64,000 nucleotides of DNA from Vitreimonas flagellata (GTDB lineage: Bacteria > Pseudomonadota > Alphaproteobacteria > Caulobacterales > Aquidulcibacteraceae), in the NCBI RefSeq assembly GCF_004634425.1, contig NZ_SBJL01000003.1, forward strand, positions 434,001-498,000, given 5' to 3'. A program made the position numbers and the translations under genes. The notes below the pieces were generated by a model that did not search any database, had not been told where the DNA came from, and worked only from the letters and a program-made list of their open reading frames with translations. Each line of letters starts with the position of its first letter. The stretch's first letter is position 1. Below are positions 44,826 through 53,796 of the stretch, piece after piece.

Positions 44826-45967
44826 GCGAAGTACCGGCGCAGCACCGCCTCATAGCAACGCGCCAAAGTGCGCACGTCTTCGACAGCGCAATGCTCATCG
44901 ACCATATGCGCGGTGGCGTTGCGCAGACCGAGCTCGGCAACTTGCGCGTAATTGCGGATATAGCGCGCGTCCGAGGTGCCGCCCGTCGTCGTGAGCGCAG
45001 GCACGATGGCGAAGCTCTCGCGTACGGAATCAACTAGCATCGTGGTGAAATCACCGGGGTCGGTATAGAAGGGCACGCTTTGCGAGGCGATGACGAAGCT
45101 GGCCTTCGCGCCAATGCGGGCGGCTGCCGCGTCGACCGTTTCCTTGATCCAGGCGAACAGGGCTTCGCCTGTGTGATTGGTGTTGAAGCGGATATTGAGC
45201 TTGGCGCTGGCGCGCTGCGGGATCACATTGTGCGCCGCATTGCCGACATCAATGCTGGTGACTTCTAGGTTCGACGGATCGAAACCGGGGGCGCCTTCGT
45301 CCAAGCGGCGCGCCTTCAACGCAGCGCAGGCCTCAATCAAAGCCGTCACGGGGTTCACGGCGCGCTGCGGATAGGCGACGTGCCCCTGCTTGCCTTCGAT
45401 CGTGATCACGACATTGAGGCTGCCGCGTCGGCCGTTCTTGATGACGTCGCCGACGCGCTCTTCGCTCGTGGGTTCGCCAACGACGCAATGATCAAGCTTC
45501 TCGCCTTCGGCGGCGAGCGCTTCGAGCACGGCCTTAGTGCCATCGACGGCGGGGCCTTCTTCGTCGCAGGTGAGCAGGAAGGAGATCGAGCCCTTCGGCG
45601 CGCCATTCCTGTTCAGATAAGTTTCGGTGGCGGCGATCATGGCGGCGATCGCGGTTTTCATGTCGGTGGCGCCGCGGCCGTAAAGATTGCCGTTGCGAAT
45701 TTCGGCGGCGAATGGATCGCTCGCCCAGCCTTCGCCGGGCGGCACGACATCGAGGTGGCCGGCGAAGCAGAAGTTCGGCTGCGCAGTGCCTAGACGCGCA
45801 TAGAGATTGTCGACGGCGCCGAATTGCATGCGGCGTGTGCGAAAGCCAAGCTTCGCGAGCGCCTGTTCCGCCACATCCATCGCGCCCGCCTCGATCGGCG
45901 TCACGGAAGCGCAACGCATTAGGGCTTGGGCGAGCGGGATCGGATCGGTAAGAGTGCGGGCGTCCAT
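44822..45967 (-). CDS. dapE: succinyl-diaminopimelate desuccinylase
   Basis: Zn2+ enzyme of lysine/meso-diaminopimelate synthesis, hydrolysing N-succinyl-L,L-DAP. The 381-residue M20-fold protein has AGHLDVVPPGE (metal His), RGATDMKTAIAAM (bridging Asp), TCDEEGPAVDGT (catalytic Glu pair) and the family-specific TTGGTSDARYIRNY. It works one step after DapD, whose gene is at 47698, with the aminotransferase step between. Starts at ATG 45967. Confidence 0.96.
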   Translation of the reverse strand: MDARTLTDPIPLAQALMRCASVTPIEAGAMDVAEQALAKLGFRTRRMQFGAVDNLYARLGTAQPNFCFAGHLDVVPPGEGWASDPFAAEIRNGNLYGRGATDMKTAIAAMIAATETYLNRNGAPKGSISFLLTCDEEGPAVDGTKAVLEALAAEGEKLDHCVVGEPTSEERVGDVIKNGRRGSLNVVITIEGKQGHVAYPQRAVNPVTALIEACAALKARRLDEGAPGFDPSNLEVTSIDVGNAAHNVIPQRASAKLNIRFNTNHTGEALFAWIKETVDAAAARIGAKASFVIASQSVPFYTDPGDFTTMLVDSVRESFAIVPALTTTGGTSDARYIRNYAQVAELGLRNATAHMVDEHCAVEDVRTLARCYEAVLRRYFA

Positions 45968-46022
45968 GTGAATGCTTTAGAGTGTTCGCGCTTCGGGTTG
46001 AAGCGCTTGCGGGGGGAAAAAC

Positions 46023-47237
46023 ATGAGCGATGTTGCGCCCGTTCAGGAGCAAAGTCGGATCAAGAGCCTCGACGTCATGCGCGGCTTCGCCGTGCTGGGC
46101 ATCCTGATTGTCAACGCCGCCTATTTCGCAGCGCCCTGGCAGACTGGGCTCAACCCCTCGCTGCCGCCGCTGGCCGTGACCGAGGAGACGCTCTGGTCCT
46201 GGTTCATCATGCACGTGTTCTTCGAGTTCAAGTGCATCACGCTGTTCTCGCTCTTGTTCGGGGTGAGCATCTATCTGGTTGGCGGTGAGCGCGGGGATAA
46301 GGCGCGAGGCGCGCTGCTGCGGTCACGCCTTTTCTGGCTGCTGATCTTCGGCCTCATCCACGCGACCTTGATCTGGAACGGCGACATTCTCGTGACCTAT
46401 GCGCTGACGGGTTTTTTCGTCATGCTGGCGCGCTCATGGTCGCCGCGCACCTTGTTCATGGTGGGCGGCCTATTGCTGGTCGTATCGATCGGCATGCAGA
46501 GCATGTTTGCGCTGTTCATGGATTTCATTCCGTCGCCAAAGCTCGCGGAGATCGAGGCGCAGATTTACACGCCCTCGCCGGAAGCCATCGCGGCGACGAT
46601 TGCAGCGTATCAAGGCGGGTTGCTTAGCGCGGTGCAAGAGAACGTTTCGACTTGGCTGGAGTTCTTGGCCAATTCGCTCGTCGTGCTGATCGTGCGCACG
46701 GCGGGCGTGATGATGATTGGTCTTGCGCTCTATAAACTCGGCTTTCTCTCCGGTAATGCGCGCGCGTGGGTGTATTGGCTCTTCGTGGTGCTCGGCGCTG
46801 CCGCGCTTGGCGTCATTGGCTATCAAGCGTGGCTGAACGCGGAGGGCGGCTTCACGTTTCGCCACATGATGGCGGGTGGCGGCTTCGCGAACACGGCGCT
46901 GGCCATCTTTGGCTCGCTTGGTTACGCGAGTCTACTGATCCTGTTGGTGAAGGCGGGCGCGAAACTCATCACCGAGCCGCTCGCCGCCGTGGGCCGCATG
47001 GCGTTCACGAATTATCTGACGCAATCTTTGATCATGACGACAATCTTCTGGGGCGGGCGCGGGTTTGGGCTCTATGGCGAAGTCGATCGCCCGACCTTGA
47101 TGGCTATTGTCGTCGCCGTTTGGGTGCTGCAATTGATCTGGTCGCCGCTTTGGCTGGCGCGGTTCCAGATGGGGCCGTTCGAATGGGTTTGGCGCAGGCT
47201 CTCGTATGGGCGGTCTGTGGCGATGGCGAGAACATGA
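46023..47237 (+). CDS. DUF418 membrane protein (YeiB-like)
   Basis: The 404-residue protein has about ten membrane helices; the N-terminus IKSLDVMRGFAVLGILIVNA and the C-terminal DUF418 region (PLAAVGRMAFTNYLTQSLIMTTIFWG, then LWLARFQMGPFEWVWRRLSYG) are diagnostic. The function of the family is unknown; it is distantly related to acyltransferase-3 membrane proteins. GGGGGGAAAAAC precedes the ATG. A small secreted-protein gene follows 19 bases later. Confidence 0.92.
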   Translation: MSDVAPVQEQSRIKSLDVMRGFAVLGILIVNAAYFAAPWQTGLNPSLPPLAVTEETLWSWFIMHVFFEFKCITLFSLLFGVSIYLVGGERGDKARGALLRSRLFWLLIFGLIHATLIWNGDILVTYALTGFFVMLARSWSPRTLFMVGGLLLVVSIGMQSMFALFMDFIPSPKLAEIEAQIYTPSPEAIAATIAAYQGGLLSAVQENVSTWLEFLANSLVVLIVRTAGVMMIGLALYKLGFLSGNARAWVYWLFVVLGAAALGVIGYQAWLNAEGGFTFRHMMAGGGFANTALAIFGSLGYASLLILLVKAGAKLITEPLAAVGRMAFTNYLTQSLIMTTIFWGGRGFGLYGEVDRPTLMAIVVAVWVLQLIWSPLWLARFQMGPFEWVWRRLSYGRSVAMART

Positions 47238-47256
47238 CAACAGGGAAGGAAACGAC

Positions 47257-47619
47257 ATGAAGAAATTTGCAGCGATGGTCGCGTTTGGCTTGGCGCTTTC
47301 AACGGGCGCGGCGTTCGCCGACACGATGGCCAATGCGTTCGGCAACACCGTTGTCGTGACGTATCCGAACGGTGCGCAGGCGCGTTACCATTTCAACGCC
47401 GACAACAGCTTCGGCATCCACGCGCCGGACGGCAGCCATGTGCACGGCACATACGAACTCGCCAACGGCCAATTGTGCCTGACGCCAGCCGGCGGCGAGC
47501 GCGCGTGCGCGGCGTATGTGGGCGACAAGAATGTCGGCGACACCTGGACGCAAACCGCCACCGATGGCTCGACCATCAATGTGACGCTGGAAGCCGGCCG
47601 CGGCGGCCACGCGCACTGA
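47257..47619 (+). CDS. small secreted protein
   Basis: The 120-residue protein has a signal peptide (MKKFAAMVAFGLALSTGAAFA) and a beta-rich domain: ANAFGNTVVVTYPNGAQARYHFNADNSFGIHAPDGSHVHGTYELANGQLCLTPAGGERACAAYV, with one Cys pair and many His/Gly residues at the end (RGGHAH). Probably periplasmic; family not recognised. GGAAGG precedes ATG 47257. Likely co-transcribed with the DUF418 gene. Confidence 0.75.
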   Translation: MKKFAAMVAFGLALSTGAAFADTMANAFGNTVVVTYPNGAQARYHFNADNSFGIHAPDGSHVHGTYELANGQLCLTPAGGERACAAYVGDKNVGDTWTQTATDGSTINVTLEAGRGGHAH

Positions 47620-47620
47620 T

Positions 47621-47700
47621 TACGGCAGTAGGTGAGTAGGGCAGTAAGGCAGAAGCGCTTCAAACATACTGCCCTATTGCCCTACGCCCTTAATGCCCTA
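47621..47700. repeat. GGCAGTAGG-type palindromic intergenic repeat, copy 2
   Basis: TAGGGCAGTA (47637) pairs with TACTGCCCTA (47667); the loop contains a second palindrome GAAGCGCTTC (47652-47661). Flanking units GGCAGTAGG, GAGTAGG and AAGGCAG left, and TTGCCCTA, CGCCCTTA and ATGCCCTA right, repeat the same short theme as at 43640-43700. It fills the gap between convergent genes and may double as a terminator. Confidence 0.55.
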
Positions 47701-48543
47701 ATCACGCAGCAGCTCGTTCACGCCGGTCTTTGCGCGCGTTTGCGCGTCGACGCGTTTCACGATCACGACACAGGCGAGGCTCGGCCCGCCGTTCGGATCG
47801 GGCAGTGAGCCGGGCACGACGACAGAATAGGCGGGCACTTCGCCGCGCGTGATCTCGCCTGTCGCGCGGTCCACGATCTTGGTGCTTTGGCTGATGAACG
47901 TGCCCATCGCCAACACCGCGCCTTCGCGCACGATGACGCCCTCGGCCACTTCCGAACGCGCGCCGATGAAGCAACCGTCTTCGATGATGGTGGGGTTGGC
48001 TTGCAGCGGCTCAAGCACGCCGCCAATGCCGGCGCCGCCACTTAAATGGACGTTTTTGCCAATCTGCGCGCATGAGCCGACGGTGGCCCAGGTGTCGACC
48101 ATCGTGCCTTCATCGACATAGGCGCCGATGTTCACGAAGCTCGGCATCAGCACGACATTCTTACCGATGAAGCTGCCGCGACGCGCGACCGCGCCAGGCA
48201 CCGCGCGGAAGCCGGCCTTCTCGAACGAGGTCGCGCCCCAGCCCAAAAATTTGGAATGCACTTTGTCCCAGTAAGGTCCAGGCGACGGATCGCCGTTGCC
48301 GCCGGCCGCGCCGATGAGTTGGTTGGCGGTTGTGCGGAAGGACAGCAGCACGGCCTTCTTGAGCCATTGGTGCGTGATCCAAGCGCCATCGGCGGCGCGT
48401 TCGGCGACACGTGCTTGGCCGGAATCCAATAGGTCGAGCGCAGCCTCGACTGCCTCCACGTCGGCGCCTTTGCTCGCGGGCGTGAGTTCAGTACGCCGAG
48501 CCCAGGCGGCTTCGATGGCGGTGGATAGATCGGAATTGCTCAT
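47698..48543 (-). CDS. dapD: tetrahydrodipicolinate N-succinyltransferase
   Basis: Succinylates tetrahydrodipicolinate in the lysine/diaminopimelate pathway. The 281-residue protein has the N-terminal helical domain, then a left-handed parallel beta-helix of hexapeptide repeats: [73 protein letters not shown]. Ends [17 protein letters not shown]-like. It is 1.7 kb from dapE. It converges on the small secreted-protein gene across the repeat element. Confidence 0.96.
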   Translation of the reverse strand: MSNSDLSTAIEAAWARRTELTPASKGADVEAVEAALDLLDSGQARVAERAADGAWITHQWLKKAVLLSFRTTANQLIGAAGGNGDPSPGPYWDKVHSKFLGWGATSFEKAGFRAVPGAVARRGSFIGKNVVLMPSFVNIGAYVDEGTMVDTWATVGSCAQIGKNVHLSGGAGIGGVLEPLQANPTIIEDGCFIGARSEVAEGVIVREGAVLAMGTFISQSTKIVDRATGEITRGEVPAYSVVVPGSLPDPNGGPSLACVVIVKRVDAQTRAKTGVNELLRD

Positions 48544-48562
48544 GCGCCGGAGTTAGCCGCCG

Positions 48563-48579
48563 CTTGCCGTTGTGGCAAG
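48563..48579. promoter_or_regulatory. inverted repeat between dapD and the SDR gene
   Basis: CTTGCC-GTTGT-GGCAAG in the 88-base gap between divergent dapD and SDR genes, 53 bases upstream of the SDR ATG. It is a plausible operator; too short to be sure. Confidence 0.3.
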
Positions 48580-48631
48580 GATCGACAGAGCCGCGCGCCG
48601 GTTCGATAGTGCCGCTACAGGGAGCGAAACA

Positions 48632-49417
48632 ATGAGCGCATTCAAGGACGGGCTGCTGAACGGCAAAGTGGCGTTCATCGCGGGCGGTACGAGCGGCATT
48701 AATCTGGGCATCGCCACGCGCATGGCTGAGCTGGGCGCAAAAGTCGCCGTGGCGGGTCGTGATCCGGAAAAGGCGCAGCGCGCCGCGGCGGGCATTGGGC
48801 ATGGCGCCGTTGGGTATTCCATGGACGTGCGCGATTACGCAGCGACGCGCGCGGTGATGGAGCAAATCCACAGCGCCTGGGGCCCGATGGATATCGTCGT
48901 GTCGGGCGCGGCGGGGAATTTCCTTTCGCCGGCGGCGGGCCTGTCGGCGAACGGCTTCAAGACGGTGGTCGATATCGATCTGCTTGGCACGTTCAACGTG
49001 TTTCGCGGCTGCTATGATCTCATCACGAAACCGGGCGCCTCGCTGATCGCGATCACGGCGGGCCAAGCCGTCAATCCGATGATGATGCAGATCCACGCCT
49101 GCGCGGCGAAGGCGGGCGTCAATCAAGTCATTCGCGTGATGGCGATGGAATGGGGCCCGGAGGGCGTGCGCGTGAACGGCATATCGCCGGGGCCCATCGC
49201 CGGCACTGAAGGCATGGCGCGACTCGCGCCCAATCCTGAAGTTACCAAAGCGCTGACCGGGCGCATCCCGCTGCGCCGTTTCGGCGAGATCGGCGAGATC
49301 GCGGAAAGCGCTGTGTTCCTGTGCAGTGATTCAGCCGCCTACATCACAGGCACGATTTTGGATTGCGAAGGCGGCTCACAATTGGGCGACGCACGCAGCC
49401 CGTTTGAGCGGGCTTAA
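48632..49417 (+). CDS. SDR-family oxidoreductase, 2,4-dienoyl-CoA-reductase-like
   Basis: The 261-residue Rossmann protein has GGTSGINLGIATRMA (NAD(P)-binding TGxxxGIG variant) and VSGAAGNFLSPAAG. Instead of the classical YxxxK catalytic pair it shows ITAGQAVNPMMMQIHACAAKAG, keeping the lysine but with His at the tyrosine-equivalent neighbourhood. This and VNGISPGPIAGTEGMARLAP are typical of peroxisomal-type 2,4-dienoyl-CoA reductases, so an enoyl/dienoyl-CoA reductase in fatty-acid metabolism is likely. ATG 48632 after GGAG. Confidence 0.85.
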   Translation: MSAFKDGLLNGKVAFIAGGTSGINLGIATRMAELGAKVAVAGRDPEKAQRAAAGIGHGAVGYSMDVRDYAATRAVMEQIHSAWGPMDIVVSGAAGNFLSPAAGLSANGFKTVVDIDLLGTFNVFRGCYDLITKPGASLIAITAGQAVNPMMMQIHACAAKAGVNQVIRVMAMEWGPEGVRVNGISPGPIAGTEGMARLAPNPEVTKALTGRIPLRRFGEIGEIAESAVFLCSDSAAYITGTILDCEGGSQLGDARSPFERA

Positions 49418-50355
49418 GCGCTGACGTCGGGTTCGCTGCGGGCAGGTGCGAAGACGCGGAAAATCGTGTCGCGGCAAATGCCGACGATAAGCAATGTCTC
49501 AAGCAAAAGCGGCATAAGAAGAGTGTTGCGCGTGTCCGGATCGAGGAATTCCTCCTCCGTCCATGAGGTGTCGAAGCTCGCATCGAACGACATCCAGAAA
49601 TCGTCGACCGACCAATCTTCTTGGCCGGCAAAGTTCGTCAAGCCGGCGTCGACATTGCCAACAAAATTCCAGACGAAGTGGAGAGCAATTGCGCCGCCTA
49701 TGTGACCTTGGTGCAGGACCAAGATCGCGGACGTGATGCCGAACACAAATGTCATGGAGACATTGATGGTGAGGTCGAGTGGGCTTTGTCCGACACCGAC
49801 ATGCCAGAATCCAAACAGTAGAGCAGAGATAATCACACCGTTCTTTGGACCGTATTGAGCGATGAGCATCGCGAGCAATGCGCCGCGAAAGAACACTTCC
49901 TCCGCGCCCGATTGGATCAGTGTGGCAGGCAAAAGCGCCAGAAGCGCCGACGCTGCGGTCGCGATCCAACTGGGTGCGAGCGCGGCGATATCCAAGAGAA
50001 CGGGCGACGCTGCGACTAAGCCCGCAAGCACCCATGGCGCCGCTCCAGGCAGCGTTTGCCGCGAAACGCCAAGCGCCGCCCAGCCACGATTGTCGGTCTC
50101 TTCGGAGAGCCAAGTCGTGGTGAGCGCAAGCGCGCCGAATGGAATGATGAGCCAGCCAATGGATGCGAGTGCGGCGTATTGAGCGCCGCCGGCGCCGGTC
50201 GTAAACGCGAGCGCGTCGACGATGCTCCACATCACGCCGAGTACTGTCTGCGCGATGAGCACGTAGATGGTGCAGACGCCCCAATGCCGCGGGACTGCTG
50301 GCGCAATGCCGCGGCGGGCGTCGCCATCAATGAGCGGAAATCCGGTGATGTTCAT
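49414..50355 (-). CDS. CPBP-family intramembrane metalloprotease
   Basis: The 313-residue protein has about eight membrane helices. The conserved CPBP/Abi motifs are QSGAEEVFFRGALLAML (EExxxR), FGFWHVG (second metal His), and HFVWNFVGN. The C-terminus has an acidic insert (DVDAGLTNFAGQEDWSVDDFW). The family processes membrane proteins or acts in bacteriocin immunity; the target is unknown. It converges on the SDR gene with a 4-base overlap. Confidence 0.9.
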   Translation of the reverse strand: MNITGFPLIDGDARRGIAPAVPRHWGVCTIYVLIAQTVLGVMWSIVDALAFTTGAGGAQYAALASIGWLIIPFGALALTTTWLSEETDNRGWAALGVSRQTLPGAAPWVLAGLVAASPVLLDIAALAPSWIATAASALLALLPATLIQSGAEEVFFRGALLAMLIAQYGPKNGVIISALLFGFWHVGVGQSPLDLTINVSMTFVFGITSAILVLHQGHIGGAIALHFVWNFVGNVDAGLTNFAGQEDWSVDDFWMSFDASFDTSWTEEEFLDPDTRNTLLMPLLLETLLIVGICRDTIFRVFAPARSEPDVSA

Positions 50356-50411
50356 GATGCCCCCAAACGCAGGCTAAGCGGCGTGCGGAACTTGTGCAAC
50401 GCCTGCGCGAG

Positions 50412-51059
50412 TTAAGCGTCAACCCAACCGCGCAGCAGCGTGTGTACGTCGTGCGCGTAGTGCTGGACGTAAGCGGGGCGCGGGTCGGGGTGGACGGGGC
50501 CGACGAGCGCTGTGGCGAAGCCCATGTCGTGCGCGGGTTCGAGATTGCGCAGCGTGTCCTCGACGAGGATCGCGCGCGTTGGATCGATGTCGAACGCGGC
50601 GCAGAGGCGCGTGTAGGCGTCGCGCTGCGGCTTTGGGGCGTAACCGGCGTCGCCGAGATCGAAAACGTGCTCGAAATGCGCGGCGAGGCCGAGCGCCTTC
50701 AATGTGCGTTCGGCGTGGCCGCCGCCGCCATTGGTGAAGATGATCTTGCGGCCCGGCAGTTTTGCGATCAGCGCCGCCAAATCGTGATCTTCGCCGAGTA
50801 CGGAATAGTCGACGTCGTGCACGTCGAGCATGAAATCGTCGGCGTCGATGTCGTGGTGACGGCTGAGGCCAACGACGGTTGCGCCGTATTCGTGGAAATA
50901 ATGCTCGCGCAGTTCAAGGGCGCGCGCGTCGTCCACGCATGCGTGGCGCGCGATGTAGGCGGTCATGCGCTCGCCGATGGCGTCGTAAAGCGTGGGCGCT
51001 GGGTAGAGCGTGTTGTCGAGATCGAACACCCAGTCGCGAATTCCCGCAGGCAGCATCAA
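50412..51059 (-). CDS. HAD-superfamily pyrimidine 5'-nucleotidase-like phosphatase
   Basis: The 215-residue protein has HAD motif I FDLDNTLYPA (nucleophile Asp), motif II IFTNGGGGHAERTLKALGL and motif III/IV LVEDTLRNLEPAHDMGFATALVG. The DNTLYP form is typical of SDT1/PYNE-type pyrimidine 5'-nucleotidases. Its start overlaps the DUF1036 stop by 4 bases (ATGA), so the two are co-translated. Confidence 0.9.
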   Translation of the reverse strand: MMLPAGIRDWVFDLDNTLYPAPTLYDAIGERMTAYIARHACVDDARALELREHYFHEYGATVVGLSRHHDIDADDFMLDVHDVDYSVLGEDHDLAALIAKLPGRKIIFTNGGGGHAERTLKALGLAAHFEHVFDLGDAGYAPKPQRDAYTRLCAAFDIDPTRAILVEDTLRNLEPAHDMGFATALVGPVHPDPRPAYVQHYAHDVHTLLRGWVDA

Positions 51060-52231
51060 TCGCCCGTGCCTCGATCTTGCGTCGGCGCGGACGGCGGCGC
51101 GAAGCCACGTCTTTGCGTCTCGCGCGCCGGCGCTTCGGTGCCGTCCGCCGTGGCTGCGGCCATGCGCGGGGGGACGCCCACTTCGAGGAAGTCGCGCGTT
51201 TCGAACTCGACGACGAGACCTTCGCGACCGCGCGCATTGATCGCCGCGAACGGCTCAGTGCGATAATAGCGGCTCTCACAATCGGTGCGGCCGAGGATCG
51301 CGAAGCGCGAAGGGCTGGTGCAGAACGGTTCTCCAGCGGCGAGGTAACGCGGGCCTTCCGGCGTATCCATCGCGGCGTACACGAAATAGCGCTCCTGCAT
51401 CAGCACTTCGTCGATCACGCGCACGCACGTGTCGGCGTTGAGCGGCCACCAGCCGCGGCTTTCCCAACCTTCGCCACGACGTCGTCCGACTGCGGTCCAC
51501 ACGCGCGCATTGGTGCGGTTGCAGAGCGTGAGGCCCACTTGGCCGGCGCGGCGACGCGCGGCGGTTTCGAGCGCATCGATCAATTGATCTTCGCTGGCGT
51601 TGGGCGAGAGCCGAGCGACCGAGCGGAATTGCGCGATGGCCTGGGCGATGGCGCGGGGGTCCACCCCCCGACGGCCTTCCGGCACGCTGTAGCCGGCGTC
51701 ATCCAGCAAGCGCTGTAGGCCGCGCTGGCGGGCGCGCGCGAGCGTGTATTGCTGCGCTTCGGAGAACGAGGTGCGCCAGCTGTCGCGCTTGTTGATCTGC
51801 ACGCGGCGGAAGCGGCGCTCCTCCAGGCCTTGCGGCGTGCATTGCGGCGGGTTCTCGATCGAGAACGAGCTGCCCGGATCGACGCAGAGAATGCCGTCGC
51901 CGGCCCATTGGCGCCGGCCGCCACGGTGCGCGGAGGAGGTGCGTGCGTAGAGATAGTGCGTGCCGCGCGCGAGCGGTGCTGCGATCGCCGTGCGGCATTC
52001 GCCGGGGCGCAGGCGCGTCCAGCCTTGCACGATGATGGAGCGATTGTCTGGGCGGCCGGTGGCTGCCTCCAACACGAAGCTCGTCTCGTTGCAGACTTGC
52101 CAACCATTGGCGCGATCGCGCTGCTGCGCGTCGGCGCGGTGCGCGAACACAAAGAACGCCGCAAGCGCGACGCACATAAAGCCGGCGAAAGCGCCGAGCT
52201 TAATCAGCCTTGATGAGCGTGCCTGCGCCAT
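51056..52231 (-). CDS. DUF1036 protein with two tandem domains
   Basis: The 391-residue protein has a signal/anchor helix ([22 protein letters not shown], ~10-31), then one DUF1036 domain ([39 protein letters not shown]), a helical linker with a peptidoglycan-binding-like [21 protein letters not shown], and a second DUF1036 ([39 protein letters not shown]). The family is periplasmic and uncharacterised. The start overlaps the argB 3' end by 32 bases; the argB-DUF1036-HAD order suggests one transcript. Confidence 0.85.
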   Translation of the reverse strand: MAQARSSRLIKLGAFAGFMCVALAAFFVFAHRADAQQRDRANGWQVCNETSFVLEAATGRPDNRSIIVQGWTRLRPGECRTAIAAPLARGTHYLYARTSSAHRGGRRQWAGDGILCVDPGSSFSIENPPQCTPQGLEERRFRRVQINKRDSWRTSFSEAQQYTLARARQRGLQRLLDDAGYSVPEGRRGVDPRAIAQAIAQFRSVARLSPNASEDQLIDALETAARRRAGQVGLTLCNRTNARVWTAVGRRRGEGWESRGWWPLNADTCVRVIDEVLMQERYFVYAAMDTPEGPRYLAAGEPFCTSPSRFAILGRTDCESRYYRTEPFAAINARGREGLVVEFETRDFLEVGVPPRMAAATADGTEAPARETQRRGFAPPSAPTQDRGTGD

Positions 52232-53126
52232 AATCGGTGAACAATTCCATGAGCAGGACGTGCGGCGAGCGCCCGTCGAGGATGACAGCTGCTTCCACGC
52301 CGTGATCGACGGCGGTGATGCAGGTTTCGAGTTTCGGAATCATGCCGCCCGTGGCGACGCCGTCCTTGATCGCCTTACGCGCATCTTCGGCGGACATTTC
52401 GCGAATGAGTTCGCCGTCTTTGTCCAGCACGCCGGGAATGTCGGAGAGTAGAAGGAAGCGCTTGGCGCTCAGCGCTTTCGCGATGGCGCCGGCGGCGGTG
52501 TCGGCGTTGATGTTGTAGGTGCGGCCGTCTTCGGCGACGCCGATCGGCGCAATCACCGGGATATAATCTTCGGGCGCATTGATGAGCGCTTGGATCAAGG
52601 TCGGATCGACTTCCGTCGGCTCGCCGACGTAACCCAGATCGATCGCTTGCTCGATCATGCTGTCGGGATCTTTGCGCGTGCGCACCGCTTTCTCGACCGT
52701 GATCAGGCGCGCGTCCTTGCCGGAGAGGCCGACGCCGCGCACGTCCGCTTCGCGGCCCTCTGACGTGATAAGGTGCGCGAGCTCTTTATTGACGCTGCCG
52801 GACAGCACCATCTCCGCCACTTCCATCGTGTCGGAATCGGTTACGCGCAAACCATCCACGAACTCGGATTTCACTCCCGCTTTTTGCAGCATACGGCTGA
52901 TCTGCGGACCGCCGCCATGCACCACGACCGGGTGCATGCCCACGAGCTTCAGAAGAACGATGTCTGCGGCGAATTTGCGGGCGGTTTCGGTATCGCCCAT
53001 GGCGTGGCCGCCATATTTCACGACGATCGTCTCGCGATCGTAGATTTGGATGTACGGCAGCGCTTCGGCGAGCGTCTTTGCCGAGGCGAGGCCTTCCGCC
53101 AGCTTGGCGGCGTGATCTTTGGACAT
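52200..53126 (-). CDS. argB: acetylglutamate kinase
   Basis: Phosphorylates N-acetylglutamate in arginine synthesis, usually feedback-controlled by arginine. The 308-residue amino-acid kinase has [41 protein letters not shown], and the C-terminal ATP-binding [29 protein letters not shown] and [14 protein letters not shown] 53126 is chosen; a GTG at 53135 is close by. The last gene of the rpmH-rnpA-yidC-engB-argB block. Confidence 0.96.
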   Translation of the reverse strand: MSKDHAAKLAEGLASAKTLAEALPYIQIYDRETIVVKYGGHAMGDTETARKFAADIVLLKLVGMHPVVVHGGGPQISRMLQKAGVKSEFVDGLRVTDSDTMEVAEMVLSGSVNKELAHLITSEGREADVRGVGLSGKDARLITVEKAVRTRKDPDSMIEQAIDLGYVGEPTEVDPTLIQALINAPEDYIPVIAPIGVAEDGRTYNINADTAAGAIAKALSAKRFLLLSDIPGVLDKDGELIREMSAEDARKAIKDGVATGGMIPKLETCITAVDHGVEAAVILDGRSPHVLLMELFTDYGAGTLIKAD

Positions 53127-53163
53127 CTTGTTCACGGATGCGGTTCCTAAGCGGTTCGCAGGA

Positions 53164-53796
53164 TCAGGCCAAGGCCGCGATTTCAGCACGCAGAATATCG
53201 ATGCCTTGGCCGGTCTCGGAAGAGGTTGCGATAATTTCAGGATGCGCGGCGGGGCGCTTGTTAATGGCGGCGCGTACGCCTTCGAGCGTCTCGGCAAGCT
53301 CGGTCGGTTTAATCTTGTCGGCCTTGGTCAGCACGATCTGATAAATCACCGCCGTGGTGTCGAGCGTGTCCATGACTTCTTTGTCATGCGGCTTGAGGCC
53401 GTGGCGCGCGTCGATCAGCAAGATGACGCGATGCAGCGTCGGCCGGCCGCGCAGATAATCGCGGATCAACGTCGTCCAGCGGTTGATCTCGGATTTGCCG
53501 GCCTTGGCGTAGCCGTAGCCGGGCATGTCCACGAGCCGCAGGCGATCGCCCACGCGGAAGAAATTGAGCTCGCGTGTACGGCCGGGTTCGGTCGACGCGC
53601 GCGCCAGCTTGTTGCGGCCGGTGACGGCGTTGATCAGCGACGACTTGCCGACATTCGAGCGCCCCGCGAAGGCGACCTCCGGCAGCGACGAATCCGGCAG
53701 AAAATCCATGCTCGGCACGCCGCGTTCGAAATCGATCGGTCCTGCAAACAGCAGCCGGCCTCTCTCGATCCAATCGGCGTGTTCGTCAGGCGTCAC
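53164..53796 (-). CDS. engB: ribosome-biogenesis GTP-binding protein EngB (YihA/YsxC)
   Basis: A 210-residue TRAFAC GTPase for 50S assembly. G1 is [15 protein letters not shown]3 DMPGYGYA, G4 TKADK ([11 protein letters not shown]), with the family's switch I region [15 protein letters not shown] start whose GTGA overlaps the yidC stop, indicating translational coupling. Confidence 0.96.
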   Translation of the reverse strand: MTPDEHADWIERGRLLFAGPIDFERGVPSMDFLPDSSLPEVAFAGRSNVGKSSLINAVTGRNKLARASTEPGRTRELNFFRVGDRLRLVDMPGYGYAKAGKSEINRWTTLIRDYLRGRPTLHRVILLIDARHGLKPHDKEVMDTLDTTAVIYQIVLTKADKIKPTELAETLEGVRAAINKRPAAHPEIIATSSETGQGIDILRAEIAALA

